Counted from the first letter of the stretch, positions 10,207 to 23,095 are shown. The stretch is 64,000 bases of DNA from Bilabrum cf. latius (GCA_965178125.1 OZ237749.1:124001-188000); one strand, 5' to 3'. Numbers and translations: made by a program. The notes: a model not told the origin generated them from the sequence alone.

Positions 10207-13200
10207 ATGGCGACGTTCGAACCTGGGGTGAGACTCTTGCTGTACGGAATCACCGCATCCTGTACTCTTTGTGCGCTCCTGCTGGAACTGAAGGTTCCAA
10301 ATGTGTTTATTGTAGACCAATTAATACTAGACGAGCTGGAAATCTCTGATAATGGCTGGTTTAGTTGTGTATTTGCTTGTACGAACAATGGTGGTCGCCA
10401 CGACACCTGTCGAGCGCCATTATTTGACCGTCTCTTCTACACGAGAGCGCCATTTGAATGCCACATCTAGCAAGATATAGCTCGCTGGTTGGCACTACGG
10501 CGCGGCGTGCAGGCTGCATCACCGGTATGCTTGCGCCGCGCCAATCGCTGGATCTTGGCGCATCGGCATGAGTTCCGCTCCTGTTTGAGTGCTTGTAGAT
10601 CCGCAGAATGATGTGGATAGTTTGTATGCTTACGATTGCGTGCAGCCTCGCGACAATAGCTGTTATCAAACCGTACCATGGCTCCTTCCGCAGTCGTACG
10701 TTTGGTTCATCCATCCGGAAGACAAATGGCAGTACGGCAAAGTACTTAAGGCTTTTAAGCCCGGGGAGGAGGGAAAGGTGAAGCTTGAAGACGATTCTGA
10801 GTTCAAGATCACCAAGAAGCTGAGCAGCGAGTGCGTGGTGTGCGACGAGGAGCAGCTTGTAGCGCAGGAGAATCTCGTCAAGATGAACAACCTGAACGAG
10901 CCGGTGATTTTGCACAACTTGCGCGCTCGGTTCAAGGGAGACAAGATCTACACGTATATCGGGAACATCCTGATCGCTGTGAACCCGTTCAAGATGCTGC
11001 CCATCTACACTCCGGAGATCCTCGAGAAGTATAAGGACGGCGGATCCCGCAACCAGCCGCCCCACATTTACGCGATTGCCGATTACGCGTACAGCAACAT
11101 GCTTGCTGATAATGCCGATCAGTCGGTAGTGATTTCTGGCGAGTCCGGTGCGGGAAAGACGGAGACGATGAAGCTGGTGCTCCAGTTCCTGGCCGAGGCC
11201 TCCGGGCGAGCGTCCAAAAACAAGGAGGGCGGGTCGACGGAGAGCCTCGAGCAGCAGATCCTCAAGTCAAACCCCGTAATGGAGGCCTTCGGCAATGCCA
11301 AGACGACCCGCAACAACAACTCCTCCCGGTTCGGTAAGTGGACGGAGGTGCTCTTCAACCCCCAGGGGGCCATCGTGGGCGGGTCCATCATCAACTACCT
11401 CCTCGAGAAGTCCAGGATCGTATTCCAGGCCAAGGACGAGAGGAACTACCACATCTTCTACCAGCTGTTCGCCGGCGCGGAGGTGCACAAGGAGATGAAG
11501 AAGGACTTCAAGCTGTCGGAGCTCAACGACTACCACTACACGAACCAGAGCGGGGTCACCACGGTGGACACGATCAACGACGAGAAGGAGTACGTTGACC
11601 TCATGACCGCTTGCGACGTGCTCAAGATGTCGGACGAGGAGAAGGACTACCTCATGAGGACCACTGCCGCGGTGCTGTGGCTGGGCAATGTCGAGTTCCA
11701 GGGGGAGGGCGGGGACGACGAGACGTCGGAGATCAAGACCAAGCCCGCGCTCAAGGAGGCCGCCAGGCTCTTCAAGGTGGACGAGGCGGGACTGATCAAG
11801 TGCCTCACCAAGAAGCTCATCACGGGCTCCACCTTCAAGAACTACAGCGTGAGCGCTGCCAACGACGCGAGGGACTCCTTGGCCAAGGCCATCTACTCGC
11901 AGATGTTCGACTGGATCATCAGGAGGATCAACGTGGTGCTGGGAGGGGCCGTCATCAAGAAAGAGGCGGCTGAGTCGGGCGGCAAGATCAAGCTTACCCA
12001 CATCGGCGTGCTGGACATCTTCGGGTTCGAGTACTTCGACACCAACTCGTTCGAGCAGCTGTGCATCAACTTCTGCAACGAGAAGCTGCAGTTCCACTTC
12101 AACGAGCACATCTTCAAGCTGGAGCAGAAGGAGTACGAGAGCGAGGGTATCGACGTGGCCGCCATCCAGTTCAAGGACAACCAGCCCACGCTGGATCTGA
12201 TCGAGCTCAAGACGACGGGCATCCTTGCCATGATCGACGAGGAGATCAACGTGCCCAAGGGAAGCGACACATCGCTGCTAGCCAAGCTCCTCAAGAAGCA
12301 CGCCAAGCACCCCAACTTCGCCAAGCCCAAGCCCAAGGAGAAGGACAGCCGCAAGGTGTTCAAGGTGTTGCACTACGCCGCCGAGGTGCCCTACAACGTC
12401 ACCAACTTCCTCGACAAGAACAGGGACGCGCTCGCCCCCGACATCTGCCAGGTGCTCATCGCCTCCGAGAGCAAGTTCTGCAGCGACCTAATGACCCTCG
12501 AGCTGGGCGGAGGCTCCGGCGGCAAGAAGAAGAAGAGGGGCGGCAGCAAGGCCACGCTGGGCTCCAAGTTCAAGAAGTCCCTGCAGGACCTCATCGTGCG
12601 GCTCAACGCGACGGACCCCCAGTTCGTGCGGTGCATGAAGCCCAACCACGCCAAGAAGGGCGGCATCTTCACCTCGGACGTCATGCTGGACCAGCTCAGG
12701 AACGCAGGGCTGCTCGAGGTGTGCAGGATCCGGCAGATCGGGTACCCCGTGCGCAAGAAGTTCGACGACTTCGTGTTCCGGTACCGCTGCCTGGACCTGC
12801 TGGCCGCGGCCAAGGGGCACAAGGAGCTGCTGGACGCGCTGACTGAGAAGGGCATCGCCAAGAAGGGCGAGTGGCAGATCGGGCACTCGAAGGTGTTCAT
12901 GCGCAACCTGCAGCAGTCCCAGCTCGAGGAGGCCCGCGAGCACTCCCTCAAGGGCGTCGTGGCAAAGATCCAGACGGCGGCCAGGGGCTACATCATCTGG
13001 AACAGGGCCAAGCGCTGGGCGGAGATCATCGGCCGCATCCGCAAGGCCCTCGCCACCCGCACGGAGGAGGCCCTCAACGAGGCCCTGGGAGACCAGCCCG
13101 AGCTGCCACTGGGCGGCGGCCACCTGGCAGTGGTCAAGGAGGCACGCACCCTGCTGGAGCGGCTGGCCGAGGAGCGTCGCGTGCTGGGACTCATCACAGA

Positions 13201-16200
13201 GGCCATCACGGACCGCGACCTGGCCGAGCTTCAGTCGGCCGTGCAGGCCGCCAAGGACATGTCCCCCGCCTTCGAGCCGGACGAGCTCAAGACGGCCACG
13301 GAACTGATCGCCGTGATCGAGACGGAGAAGAAGTGCGTGGCCTCGCTCAAGGCGGCCATCGAGAAGCGCGAGAAGGGGGCTCTCGTGGAGGCGCTCGAGG
13401 AAGGCCGCAAGCTGGGCGAGTTCGTGACCGGCACGGACTCGTTCAAGCAGGCCGAGGCCCTCAAGAAGCGCATCGACGAGGAGGAGGAGGCGCGTGCCAA
13501 CCTCAAGTCCGCGATGGATGCCAAGGACTACGACAAGATCGTGGAGGCCATGGCCAAGATGGTGGAGATGGGCCTGGACGGCGAGGACATGTACACGGCG
13601 GGCGGCAAGCTCAGGGACGAGCTCGAGGCCCAGGCCAAGGCGAAGGAGATGCTGCGCGACGCGGTGTCGGCCCGCTCGCTGGACCAGCTGGAGGCGGCCC
13701 TGGAGCGCGCGGACAAGGTGTCTCTCCCCGCCGCCGACGAGACTCTGGTGAAGGGCAAGGAGCTCAAGGCCCGGTTGGACAAGGAGGTGGAGGTGCGCAA
13801 GACGCTCAAGGAGGCCATGGAGAAGAACGAGATGAAGGCGCTCGAGGAGGCCATCGGGGCGGCCAAGGGTATGACGCCCCCGCTCGCCGAGACCGTGCCC
13901 GACTGCCAGGAGCTGGCAGACGCCGAGAAGGCCTTGGGTCGTCTCAAGGAGATCCAGGAGGCCCAGAAGGCGCTGGGAGAAGCCGTTGCGCAGCGCAAGC
14001 TGGGCCGTCTGGCTGCCGCCATGCGCAAGTCCAAGGAGGTGGGCGTGGACATGGAGTGCCAGGAGATGAAGGACGCCGAGGCCCTGATCGAGGAGCTGGG
14101 AGCCGCCAACGAGCAGCTCATGAAGCTGGATGAGGCCATCAACAACCTGGACAAGGCCGAGATCGAGACCAACCTCAAGGCGTGCAAGGAGATGGGGCTC
14201 GGGGACGAGGAGCAGTGCGAGCAGGCCGTGGAGGCCCTGGCCAAGATCGACGCCCAGGATAAGCTGGCTGGCGAGCTCAAGGAGGCGACCGAGGCCAAGG
14301 ACCACGACAAGCTCAAGGCCGGCTTGGACGAGGCCGAGAAGCTGCACCTGTCCAAACGCGGGGAGCACGCTGCCGCCGTGGAGGCCGCCGAGAAGGTCCT
14401 GGCCCAGATCCGGCTGGACGAGGAGCAGCTCGAGTCGCTCAAGGCGGCTATCAAGAGCGGCGAGGAGGAGGGCATGGTCAAGGCCCTGGACAAGGCCAAG
14501 GAGCTGGGCGCCAGCGAGGCCGTGATCAAGCAGGGCGAGGAGGGCCTGGAGAAGATCAAGAAGGTCAAGGACCTGGACGAGCGCATGGCCAAGGCCCTCG
14601 AGGCCAAGGACAAGGAGGAGATGAGCAAGCTCTTCGACGAGGCCGAGGGGTCCGGGCTGGAGAGCAGCAAGATCAAAGAGGTCGGCACGGTGGTCAAGCG
14701 CGAGCGCGCCTCGCAGGAGACCCAGAAGGCCCTCGCGGAGTCGGTCAAGACTGGCGACGCAGACGCACTCAACGCCGCCCTTGAGAAGGCCATCGAGCTG
14801 GGCCTCGAGACGGAGGAGGTCAAGGCCGCCAAGGAGGCCAAGAACAAGCTCGACCAGGAGAAGGAGTTGGCGGGGGCCATCCGCGCCGCGGTCAAGGCGG
14901 CCAAGGCCAAGCTCGGCTCCAAGAACGGCGTGGACGCCGGAGACATCGCCCCTCTGCAGACCGCCATCGACGACGCGCTGGACAAGGGCCTCGCGGATGA
15001 CTCTCTGTACCTCAAGGAGGGCAACACGATGAAGGAGCGCTTGGAGGCGGTGATCGTGGTGCAGGGCGAGCTGGAGGAGTCGCTCAAGGGCAAGAAGACG
15101 AGGCTCATGAAGAAGGCCCTGGACCGCGCGGAGGAGCTTGAGCTCGCCTCTCAGCTGGTCAAGAAGGTCAAGCAGAAGATCAAGGAGATCGAGAGGGAGC
15201 AGGCCAGGAACGCCATGGCGGATGAGTACGACGACGAGGAGGACGAGGAGGCCATCAACCTGGGCGAGGAGGAGATGAAGAAGGCAAGGGAGGAGAAGTA
15301 CACCAGGGCCGAGCACAAGCGGTTCACCTGGACCAAGTACGCGAGGATCCGCAGCCCAGACGATTTCGCATCGGGCGTGTTCTTTGGCAAGTCGAGGATC
15401 AAGGCGAACCAGCTGAGGTGGCAGAGCAACACCATCAACAGCTCGCTGGTCGAGTTCGTGTCGAGGGAGCTGGTCAAGACGGCCCGGTTGCTTCACAAGA
15501 ACATCCTTGGGTACTGCGGAGACAAGTAGATGAGCTTCCCCGCGATGCTGGCGCAAGACATCCTCCACAAGGGACTCGAGCAGCCCGACCTGGTGGACGA
15601 GATCTACGTGCAGATCCTCAAGCACCTGACCAACAACCCGAGGCCCGACTCTGCGCTGAGGGCCTGGCAGCTCATGTGCATGTGCGTGGGCACCTTCCCC
15701 CCGAGCCACGACTTTGAGAACTTCCTGCTCAACTTTTTGCTGCAGCACAAGGAGCGGTCCGGCGCCGTGGGCAACTACGCCCGGTACGCCCTGCGCCGCC
15801 TGGAGGGCATCATGAACTCTGGGCCCACCGGGTTCGTGCCCACGGTGGAGGAGATCTACGCCTACAAGGAGAGGCCCCCCGTCCTGGCCACGATCGAGCT
15901 GGTGGACGGCACGCCGCTGACAGAGGACCTGCCCGTGACCCCCGACCTGAACGTGGAGAAGGTGATGACCGTGTGCAGGGGCTTCCTTGACCTGCAGGAC
16001 CCGAGGTGCAGGTACATGGGCATCTTCGTGTACGACATCGACGAGGAGGTGGAGGACGAAGAGGAGAACGAGCTGGGCAAGGAGGACGAGGAGGAGGAGG
16101 AGGACCACATCTCCAAGCTGCCCAAGACCGCCAGGCCTCTGCGGAACGAGAACTTTTTGGGCGACGTGGTGACCATCAAGGTCCGCGAGCAGCAGAAGTT

Positions 16201-16951
16201 CAAGCTGGTCTACAAGCGCAAGATCTTCCTGCTGGATGACGAGCCCGACGTGGGCCCCGATGATGACACGTACGACGAGCGCTTCGAGCAGCTCATGCAC
16301 CTGCAGGCTGTGGACGATATCATCAACAACAACATCGCCCTCGAGACTGAGGAGCAGGTCTGCCTGTTCCTAGCCCTCGCCATGGTGGTGGACTACGGGG
16401 CCGATGTGGGGACGGACGCTGAGTCTCTTGTGGAGCAGGAGATCGTGGAGTACGTCCCGTACATCTGGAGGGAGTCGCACGAGGCGCAGTGGTGGGCCGA
16501 GAAGACCGTGGAGGTGTGCGAGAAGGAGGGCGACCAGAACCCTCTCGAGATGGAGGCGATCGAGGCCCGGGAGAACCTCATGAGGATGACCAAGTCGGAC
16601 GAGCTCTTCGGGACCTTCTTCTTCCACGTCAAGAAGAAGAACGACCGGGGCGGGTGGAGCTCGGACCTCCCCGAGGACATGTTCCTGGTGCCCGACTACT
16701 TTGTGGTGGGCATCAAGTTCACCGGGCTGCGGTTCTACGACCCCGACACCATGGAAGAGAAGGTTCGCTTCGGGTTCGAGGACGTGTACCGGTGGGGCGG
16801 CAGCAAGGTGTCCTTCTGCCTTGAGCTGTGGTTCAAGGAACTCGAGGACACGCGGGAGCTGGAGATGTGGACGGGGCAGGCGCCCGACATCGCGAGCCTC
16901 ATGCTCGACTACATCAACGCCGTGATGGAGGTGCGGGCGCCCGGGTCGTGA
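10207..16951 (+). CDS. unconventional myosin with helical-repeat neck and MyTH4-FERM tail
   Basis: An actin-based motor of about 2,092 residues. Exon 1 (10207-10227) encodes MATFEPG; exon 2 starts at 10694 with SYVWFIHP, the usual myosin N-terminal motif. The motor has the P-loop GESGAGKTE (about residue 156), switch I NNNSSRFGKW and switch II DIFGFEYF. One IQ-like helix follows (about 760). A region of roughly 750 residues then has irregular repeats of the type 'ALEEAIxxAKxLGL', rich in Lys, Glu and Ala. A MyTH4 domain (about 1560-1700) and a FERM-like module (to the TGA at 16949) finish the protein. TAG at 15527 is residue 1619, inside MyTH4 between GYCGDK and MSFPAML; conserved sequence continues in frame on both sides. 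MyTH4-FERM tails bind membrane proteins and microtubules; the cargo is unknown. Confidence 0.93.
10228..10693 (+). other. intron 1 of the myosin gene
   Basis: Donor GGG|GTGAGA and acceptor CCTTCCGCAG|TCG, phase 0. Joining gives EPG|SYVWF, which fits myosin N termini. An alternative first exon at 10568-10582 with donor GTTTGA is weaker. Confidence 0.7.
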
Positions 16952-17332
16952 TGTCGGGGCCGGAGAGGAGGCGCGCGCCCGAATAGGGGAGGGGCCGAGA
17001 AAGGAGAAGAAGGGAGCGCGATGCGCTTGGCCCCCTTGGCCGCTGCTGCCAGCCTGCCTGTCCAGCGAAGAAGGCCGAGGGCGGCTGCGCGCTCAGGGCC
17101 ACTGCGCACCCCCCTGGAAGCACAGCCGCGAGGTCGCGCGGCGATGAGTTCATGTTCATGTTTAGATACTATTTCTTTCGAATTAACGTTTCATTTACAA
17201 GGCTTTACACTATCAGCTTGAGGAGCATGAATCCGGAACCCCACTGGCATACGGTACCGCCGGCGTACTGCAACTGCTTGGTTGATATCGGATTAGTGGC
17301 GACAGTCGTCTGTGCGGGGCCTGTCAAACAAA

Positions 17333-17986
17333 ATGCAGTCGGCGGATGGGCGTCTTGCTGCAATTCGCAGCATGCGAGTCAAGCACGAGGTACGGCTCAT
17401 GCAGGGAAACCTGCCCAGAGGAGTAGAATTCGAAACGAACGAGAGTGCTGAATCGCAGTTTCGCTGCTGGGTAGATGGGCCGCCAGACTCCCCATACGAT
17501 GGCTGTCGATTTGAGCTGTCAGTTTCCATACCGGACGCTTTTCCAATGGAGCCTCCGGCTGTGCGAGTCCTGACGCCAGTACGGCACCCGAACATAGACA
17601 GCAGCGGTAGGATATGCATGAACCTGCTCAAAATGGCAAAAGGGGCTGGCTAGGCATCGGCAGGGTTCTGGAGAGCAAGCTGTTCGATAGTTTCGGTTGT
17701 CACTTCTGTGCAAGCGCTGCTTTAGAGCCCGAATTGCGACGATCCGCTGGTGCCGGCCCTTGCTTCCATGATGTTATCGCATCCAGAGGCCTACTTCTAG
17801 GAGGTTCGGGCGCATGCCCGCAAGTATGCCAGTAGGGATGCATCTAGCAGTAGTAGAGCATCCATGGCGCTCTCGCGCACGTCATCCTCGGCAGCCGGCG
17901 GCGCTGCTGCTGCTGCCGCTGCTGCTGCCTCCCAGCCGCAATCCGCTGCGCCGAGCAGCAGCACTCAGGCTGCCACTGGCATGCAT

Positions 17987-18032
<46 letters not shown>

Positions 18033-18496
18033 TCGGCATTTCTTTGCCGAGCTCTGCTTCGAGCGCCCCCGCCTCGGAGGTAGCTGTGAGTGCACCAGTT
18101 GCTACAGCCTCTTCAGGTTCTCTCGGGGCGAGCACTGGCACTGGCAGCACCGAGCAAGTGCTCCCGGCTCGGAGCGAGCACCAGCAGCCGCTCGGTCTGG
18201 GAAGCGGCTCGCGCAAGCGGAAGCGGCGGAGATCCGGCACTCCCAAGGGGTCTGGAGCGGAAGGAGGGGTCACTGAGAAGGCGCGGGTTTTACCTGCCAG
18301 TGTCGGTGCATCTGCCAGCGACACCATCATCGGTGCGGACGCGCCGAAGGGTCGGACGGCAGCGATGCCAGTGGTTGGTGCACACATGGATGGGGCCACT
18401 AGCGCCGGTCAGTCCGGGGTAAAAGCCTCACCGCCGCCGGCTAAAATGGCCCGGATAGGCGATGGTGGCCATGAAACGCGAAGTACAGGGCTTTGA
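17333..18496 (+). CDS. ubiquitin-conjugating enzyme E2 with long Ser/Ala-rich tail (three UAGs)
   Basis: 387 residues, ATG 17333 to TGA 18494. The UBC fold covers about residues 1-165, with H85-P-N87, the catalytic Cys95 in GRIC, and the C-terminal helices QALL.SPN.DDPL and AYF.EVR..ARKYA. It resembles UBE2T/UBE2C-type E2s, which take ubiquitin from E1 and pass it to substrates with an E3. TAGs at 17651, 17723 and 17798 are residues 107, 131 and 156, all within the fold. UAG131 follows QALL directly before SPNCDDPL. With TAG as stop the enzyme would lack its C-terminal helices. The tail has poly-Ala, poly-Ser (CAG repeat) and a basic cluster RKRKRRR typical of nuclear import. Confidence 0.93.
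17990..18030 (+). repeat. (CAG/AGC)n repeat encoding poly-Ser
   Basis: An uninterrupted AGC triplet run in the E2 tail, giving about 14 consecutive serines. Confidence 0.9.
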
Positions 18497-18925
18497 GGAC
18501 GGCGGTCCGCCGCCACTGCCAGTGCCAGTGGCGGGTCTGGCAACTTGTTGAACCGGAACATGTGACGAGCGCAACGCCGATTTATCACGTTTGGTCATAA
18601 TCGGCATTTCATCGTCCAATACGCGATATCTGTGGTCCGAGTTGCCATGGATACATAGTCCACCCTCATAACGAGCATTTTGGGCAGTTTAGATGCCAGG
18701 TTGCCGTCAGAGAAGGATGATTCCGAGCCGTGGCATTAGGCACTACGAATTGATGGTTCTGGTCTACCGGCTGCATCAACAGGCTCACACAGTGATCTGA
18801 TTGAGCTGACTCGAATGACTGCAGTATCGATCCTACATGTGCCACGGCCGCCTCTGGATTCACAAGCGCAGAGCCGGGTTGAGGAGGCTAGCATGGACAT
18901 CCAGCCGTAGAAGATATTTTCAACC
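18497..18925. other. intergenic, E2 to NCA2-like gene
   Basis: About 430 bp between the E2 stop and the next ATG. Short leftward ORFs exist (18666-18927) but show no family features and are probably chance. Contains a TGTGACGAGCG, one mismatch from the repeated word described in the findings. Confidence 0.4.
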
Positions 18926-21900
18926 ATGGAGGACTACCGCTTGCAAGAAGACAAACGAATAGCTGGCTTGCGCATCGGATCCATTTTGTCGCTGCTTTCT
19001 ACGAGTCGACGGTGGGCACAAACCTCAGGATCCGCTGGCTCGGGCGGAGCTGCACAGCTCCTATAGGATTTGGAGGAGACGAGACTATTCTGGTGGTCTA
19101 GGCAGGCTAGCACAACTTAGATATTGCGTGAATAGAGCCCTATTGAGTGGCTCCAGCTGGCGTATCGCGGTTGCTTCGGAGAGGACGGCACATTTTCCGA
19201 GGCGGCTCGATGGAGCCGTGGAGTGGGCTCGAGGCGTCCTCTGGATGCGGCACAGTCGGCTAGCAGCGAGGGCCGCAACCCAAGGAACAGCCTCTCGCTG
19301 CATGCACCCACTGCGCGCGAGACAAACGCCCTCTACTCGGCCGCCCGCGCCCGCCTCGACGCCCTCAGCGGCGCCCTGTGGCCCGCCGACCGCATGGCTG
19401 CGGTGGACCTGGCGAGGGAGCCGTGGGTACGGGTGCTCGGGGCTCTCGCGCGTGCGGCGGGTGCATTCGATGACATCGGCAGGGGGGTTCAGGTGGTCCG
19501 TGCTACCGATGCGCATGCTGGGGCCGAGCAGAAGGAGGATCATCAGCAAGGGGGCGGGTTGGGGGGAAGGGGCAGGGGCAGGGTGTGCTTGGTGCGGTTG
19601 GAAGAGGAGGCAGCCGCGGGGATGGCGCCCCCTTGTTCCCTGAGGCCTCTGCTGGTGCGAGAGGGGATGGGGGTGGGTGGTCAAGCCGGTGGGAGGAGTG
19701 AGGCAGGGGCGCATGGGAATGGCGACGTGGAGGATGAGGATGAGGACGAGGACGAGGACGAGGAGGATGGGCTCTCAAGCAGTTCTGGATCAGATGGCAT
19801 GATGGCAGACGGCCGATAGGATGCGATTGCAGATGGAGAGGACCAGGACGGTGGTGCTAGCGGGGAGGGCGGTTTCCCGGCAGAAAGCCCTGTGCATTTC
19901 AGAGGGGGGGGGCGTGCCGCTCTGGTGCCGAGGGCAGGTGGGCGCAGGGGCACGGCCGACTCGCTGTGGGACACAGACCTGGATCCAGACTCCCCGCGGC
20001 AGATCGGCCGTGGTCACGCGCGCACCCCCGAGCCCAGCCGCCCCAGGAACAGCCTGTTCGCCGCTGCACTAGACACGGTACGCTCGGGGCTGCGGCTGGT
20101 GGGCGCGCGCGGCGGCAACGTAGAAGATGACGGAGAGCACGGCGGGGATGGGGCTGATCAACCTGCCGTTGGTAGGCCGGGTAGGCTGGAGAAGAGACTG
20201 TTCCAGCCCAAGCCCGAGGCCAAGCGCCCCCCCGTGCCAGCCGTGCCCACAGCGGTGGTCAGTTCGCTGGGTGCATCGGCGGCCAGGGGCGAGTGCCCGC
20301 ACCTGTGCTGGCCCAAAGTGGATGGAATCCAGCTGCAGACGATGCGTCCAGCCGCGGGAGAAGAAGAACAAGAGGAAGGGATGGAGGTAGATGGCCCGGA
20401 GGCAGAGCCCGCAGGGATGTCAGGTGATGGGGCGAGGCGCGGGAGCGTGCACGCTGCCCTGAATGAATCGATGCTTCGATTCCAGGCACTCACGGAGGGA
20501 AGCGCCGAGTACGCAGCTGCGACAGGTAGGGCGCGGCTGGCGCTGGCGAGGCAGACCGCGAGCGCTGTGGTGGAGGCGGGCGCTGCTCTACTGCGGGTAC
20601 TGGTGATCCTGGAGACGTCCGGCCTACACCGGCCCAGCGCTGGGGAGAGGTGGGGCGGCGTGGATCCGCAGGTCAGGGCTGGCGCGGCAGGTGCCCTCCG
20701 ACGGCTGGAGGAGGCGTTGGCCCGTGGGCGTGGTGAGGAGGCCGAGTGCAGCTGGCTGGCGAGGGGGGCGGCCGCGGGTCGCAGCCCGCACGGCCTCTGG
20801 CAGTATGGTTAGGACCAGAGGTAGGGACATGGGCAGGGTCATCCAGGAGGTATGGATGGTGCTCCCGCGGCTGCTCATGCTCGCGTGTCTCCAGAGGAGC
20901 GGAATGCCATGGTGCTGCTGGATCAGATACACGTGAGGGCGGGCAGGTCGGCGAGGAGGATCGTGGCACTGCTGGACGAGGCCGCAGGACCCCTCGCCAG
21001 GCTGTCTGCCCGCGTGCACGGGGCGCTGCGGCACGCGAGACAGACCACTCTGCAGCTGATGGCCCCTCACGCGCGCAGGGGCTTCCTCAGGCGGAACTGG
21101 CTTCCACTGCTGGTTGGCTCGGGTGCGGCTGCCTTCGGAGGGTACAGGCTGTGGCAGCGGGGCGGGCTGTCGATGGAGACATTCAGGGGCGCCATGTCGG
21201 GAGTGGAGGGCTTCTACAGGGAACACTTTGACGGGCCCGTCAAGTCCATCGCGAACGAGGTGCTCCGCGGCAGCCAGGGCATCGAGGGGGGGCCCTCGGC
21301 GAAGGAGATCGGCGGGGCGCAGGCGAGTCTGCAGAGGATGCTGGGGGACTTTTACACAGAGCTGGCGGACGACAGGGTGCCAGTGCCGGGGGAGCCCGTG
21401 GTGGCGAGCGGGGTGGGCAACGGCGGCGGCGGCACAGGAGGAGGAGGAGATGCTGCTGCGCCACAGCAGACCGGGCTGCTCCCTTCCGTTGGTCCCGCGG
21501 AGGTGTTGGACCGACAGCAAGCGGAGCAGCTGGCCCTGCAGCTAGACCTGGGAGTGGTCTCTCGGTTGTACGAGGGCGAGCTGAGGACTCCCATTCGGTC
21601 CCTCTTGGCGGGGAACATGACCCGGCTGCTGCTGCTGCAGACAGAGCACCTGCGGGTGCAGATGCTCCGCGCGCTGGGAGCCATGGACACCATGCTCAAG
21701 GCCCAGCACTTCAACCTGCAGGCGATGGCGCTCCTGCCCGCGCTGTACGCATCGGCAGCGGCGGCCAGCGGCGCGGCGGCGCTCTACTCCCGACTGCGGA
21801 GGCCAGTGGCCGTGGACAAGCTTCGGGAGTCGCTGGCTGCCCTCGTGGACGCGCTGGACCGGGAGATCTGCGCGGTGGTGGCGTCCCCTGGGGGCCTCAG

Positions 21901-23095
21901 GGGGGCGGTGCTGGGCGCCGACGAGGACGCCGGGGTGGGGGCTGCGGGGCTGAGCTACTCTGATGTGGGCGTGCTGGTGCGAGGGGCGGGTCGTTCGTCA
22001 GCTGGGCTGCAGCCACCGCATTCATCTAGCTCCGGCTCCTACACGCAGGATCCGCCCCTGCCGGGGTCCGTGTACCATCGCCCCGGCAGCAGCAGCATCA
22101 GCATGGGCAGGGGCATGGGTGCTGGTGCCTCTTCGCAGGGATCGGGCAGCTGGCAGACCCAGGGATACCCCGGCAGCGGCACTGGTCCCAGTGGAAGTGC
22201 CGCCCACGGGCCCAGCCATGGCAGCGACACCCATCCGTCGGAACACGCAGCTTCGTCCTCCTCTAATTCCCTGCCCTCTGCCCGGCTGCAGTCGCTCAGG
22301 CACCACCACAAGCAGGGCCCCGCTCCCGGTCCTGGCCAGCACGTTGCGGCACCCATCCACGTGCAGGTGCCTCTCGCGTACGACCAACACTCTCACGGGG
22401 AACACGTGCACGGAACATACACGGACGGGGAGATGGGGTGGGGCATGGATGGCGGCGCCAGCCCGGGCCCGCCCCCCGGCTCCATCGTGTCAAGATCACC
22501 CACGGACGCGCCCATGCCGCCCTCGGCCTCCGAGGCGGGATCCGTGGCGGCGCGGCGGGCGGCAGACGGAGTGATCGGTGCTGGGCAGAGGCAAGGAGCT
22601 CCATCTGACCATGGCTGGAGGCAGGGGCTGCCCACTGTGCCCGAGGGAGGGAGCGAGAGAGAGGACAGCCCCGCGGGGACTGCGAGGGAGGCGACCGCCG
22701 TGTCGTCTGTTTCCAGCGACGCGCGGCTGCGAAGAGGCGGGGGTGGCGCACAGGGATACACCTTGCCGACGCGCAGTGCCCGAGGGTCCGGGCCCGTTGC
22801 CCTCCCACGCGGCACCGCCCCGTTGCAGAGCGGCTTCGGGGACGCATCGCTGGGCCGCGTGCTGCTGCTCGTGCTGACGCTGACCAAGCGGCTCGGCGAG
22901 CTGGCGGGGGCTCGGCCCCAGCTGAGGGGGGACTGTGAGAGGGCCGCCTTGGAGCTGGCCGAGGTGTCAGCCGCTGGAGTGACTCCGCTGCACAGGCTGC
23001 TTGCCCTGCGGAGGGCGAAGGGGTCTCTGCCGATCCTTAGGGCCAGTCCCGGGGGCGACTTGGTGGAGTCGGCCATGGGGGTGGTTGGCCTGTGA
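18926..23095 (+). CDS. NCA2-like mitochondrial protein, 1,389 residues (six UAGs)
   Basis: ATG 18926 to TGA 23093. TAGs at 19064, 19118, 19133, 19817, 20810 and 20822 are read as sense; otherwise the gene splits into unrelated-looking ORFs. The core at about residues 870-960 (21540-21810) matches the NCA2 family: LDLGVVSRLYEGELRTPIR, then LLLLQTEHLRVQ, then DTMLKAQHFNLQAMALLPAL. Upstream is a predicted helix (LPLLVGSGAAAFGGYRLW, about 730) and downstream LGELA..RPQLRGD near the C terminus. In yeast and plants NCA2 proteins sit in the outer mitochondrial membrane and affect ATP synthase mRNA processing or lipid balance. It is far longer than usual members because of acidic (DEDEDEDE), Gly-rich and Ser/His-rich insertions. 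Confidence 0.82.

Noticed and set aside
10568-10582. Alternative first myosin exon (MSSAP)
   Set aside because: Its donor GTTTGA is weak; exon 10207-10227 has donor GTGAGA and gives a better N terminus.
15527-15529. Programmed stop readthrough, selenocysteine or pyrrolysine at TAG
   Set aside because: Selenocysteine uses UGA. Readthrough or pyrrolysine would not explain up to 17 sites in one gene and the complete absence of TAG as a final stop.
12488-16300. 1,270-codon leftward ORF opposite the myosin
   Set aside because: Leu/Val/Gly-rich shadow produced by GC-rich codons of the myosin; no domain, and the opposite strand encodes a clear motor protein.
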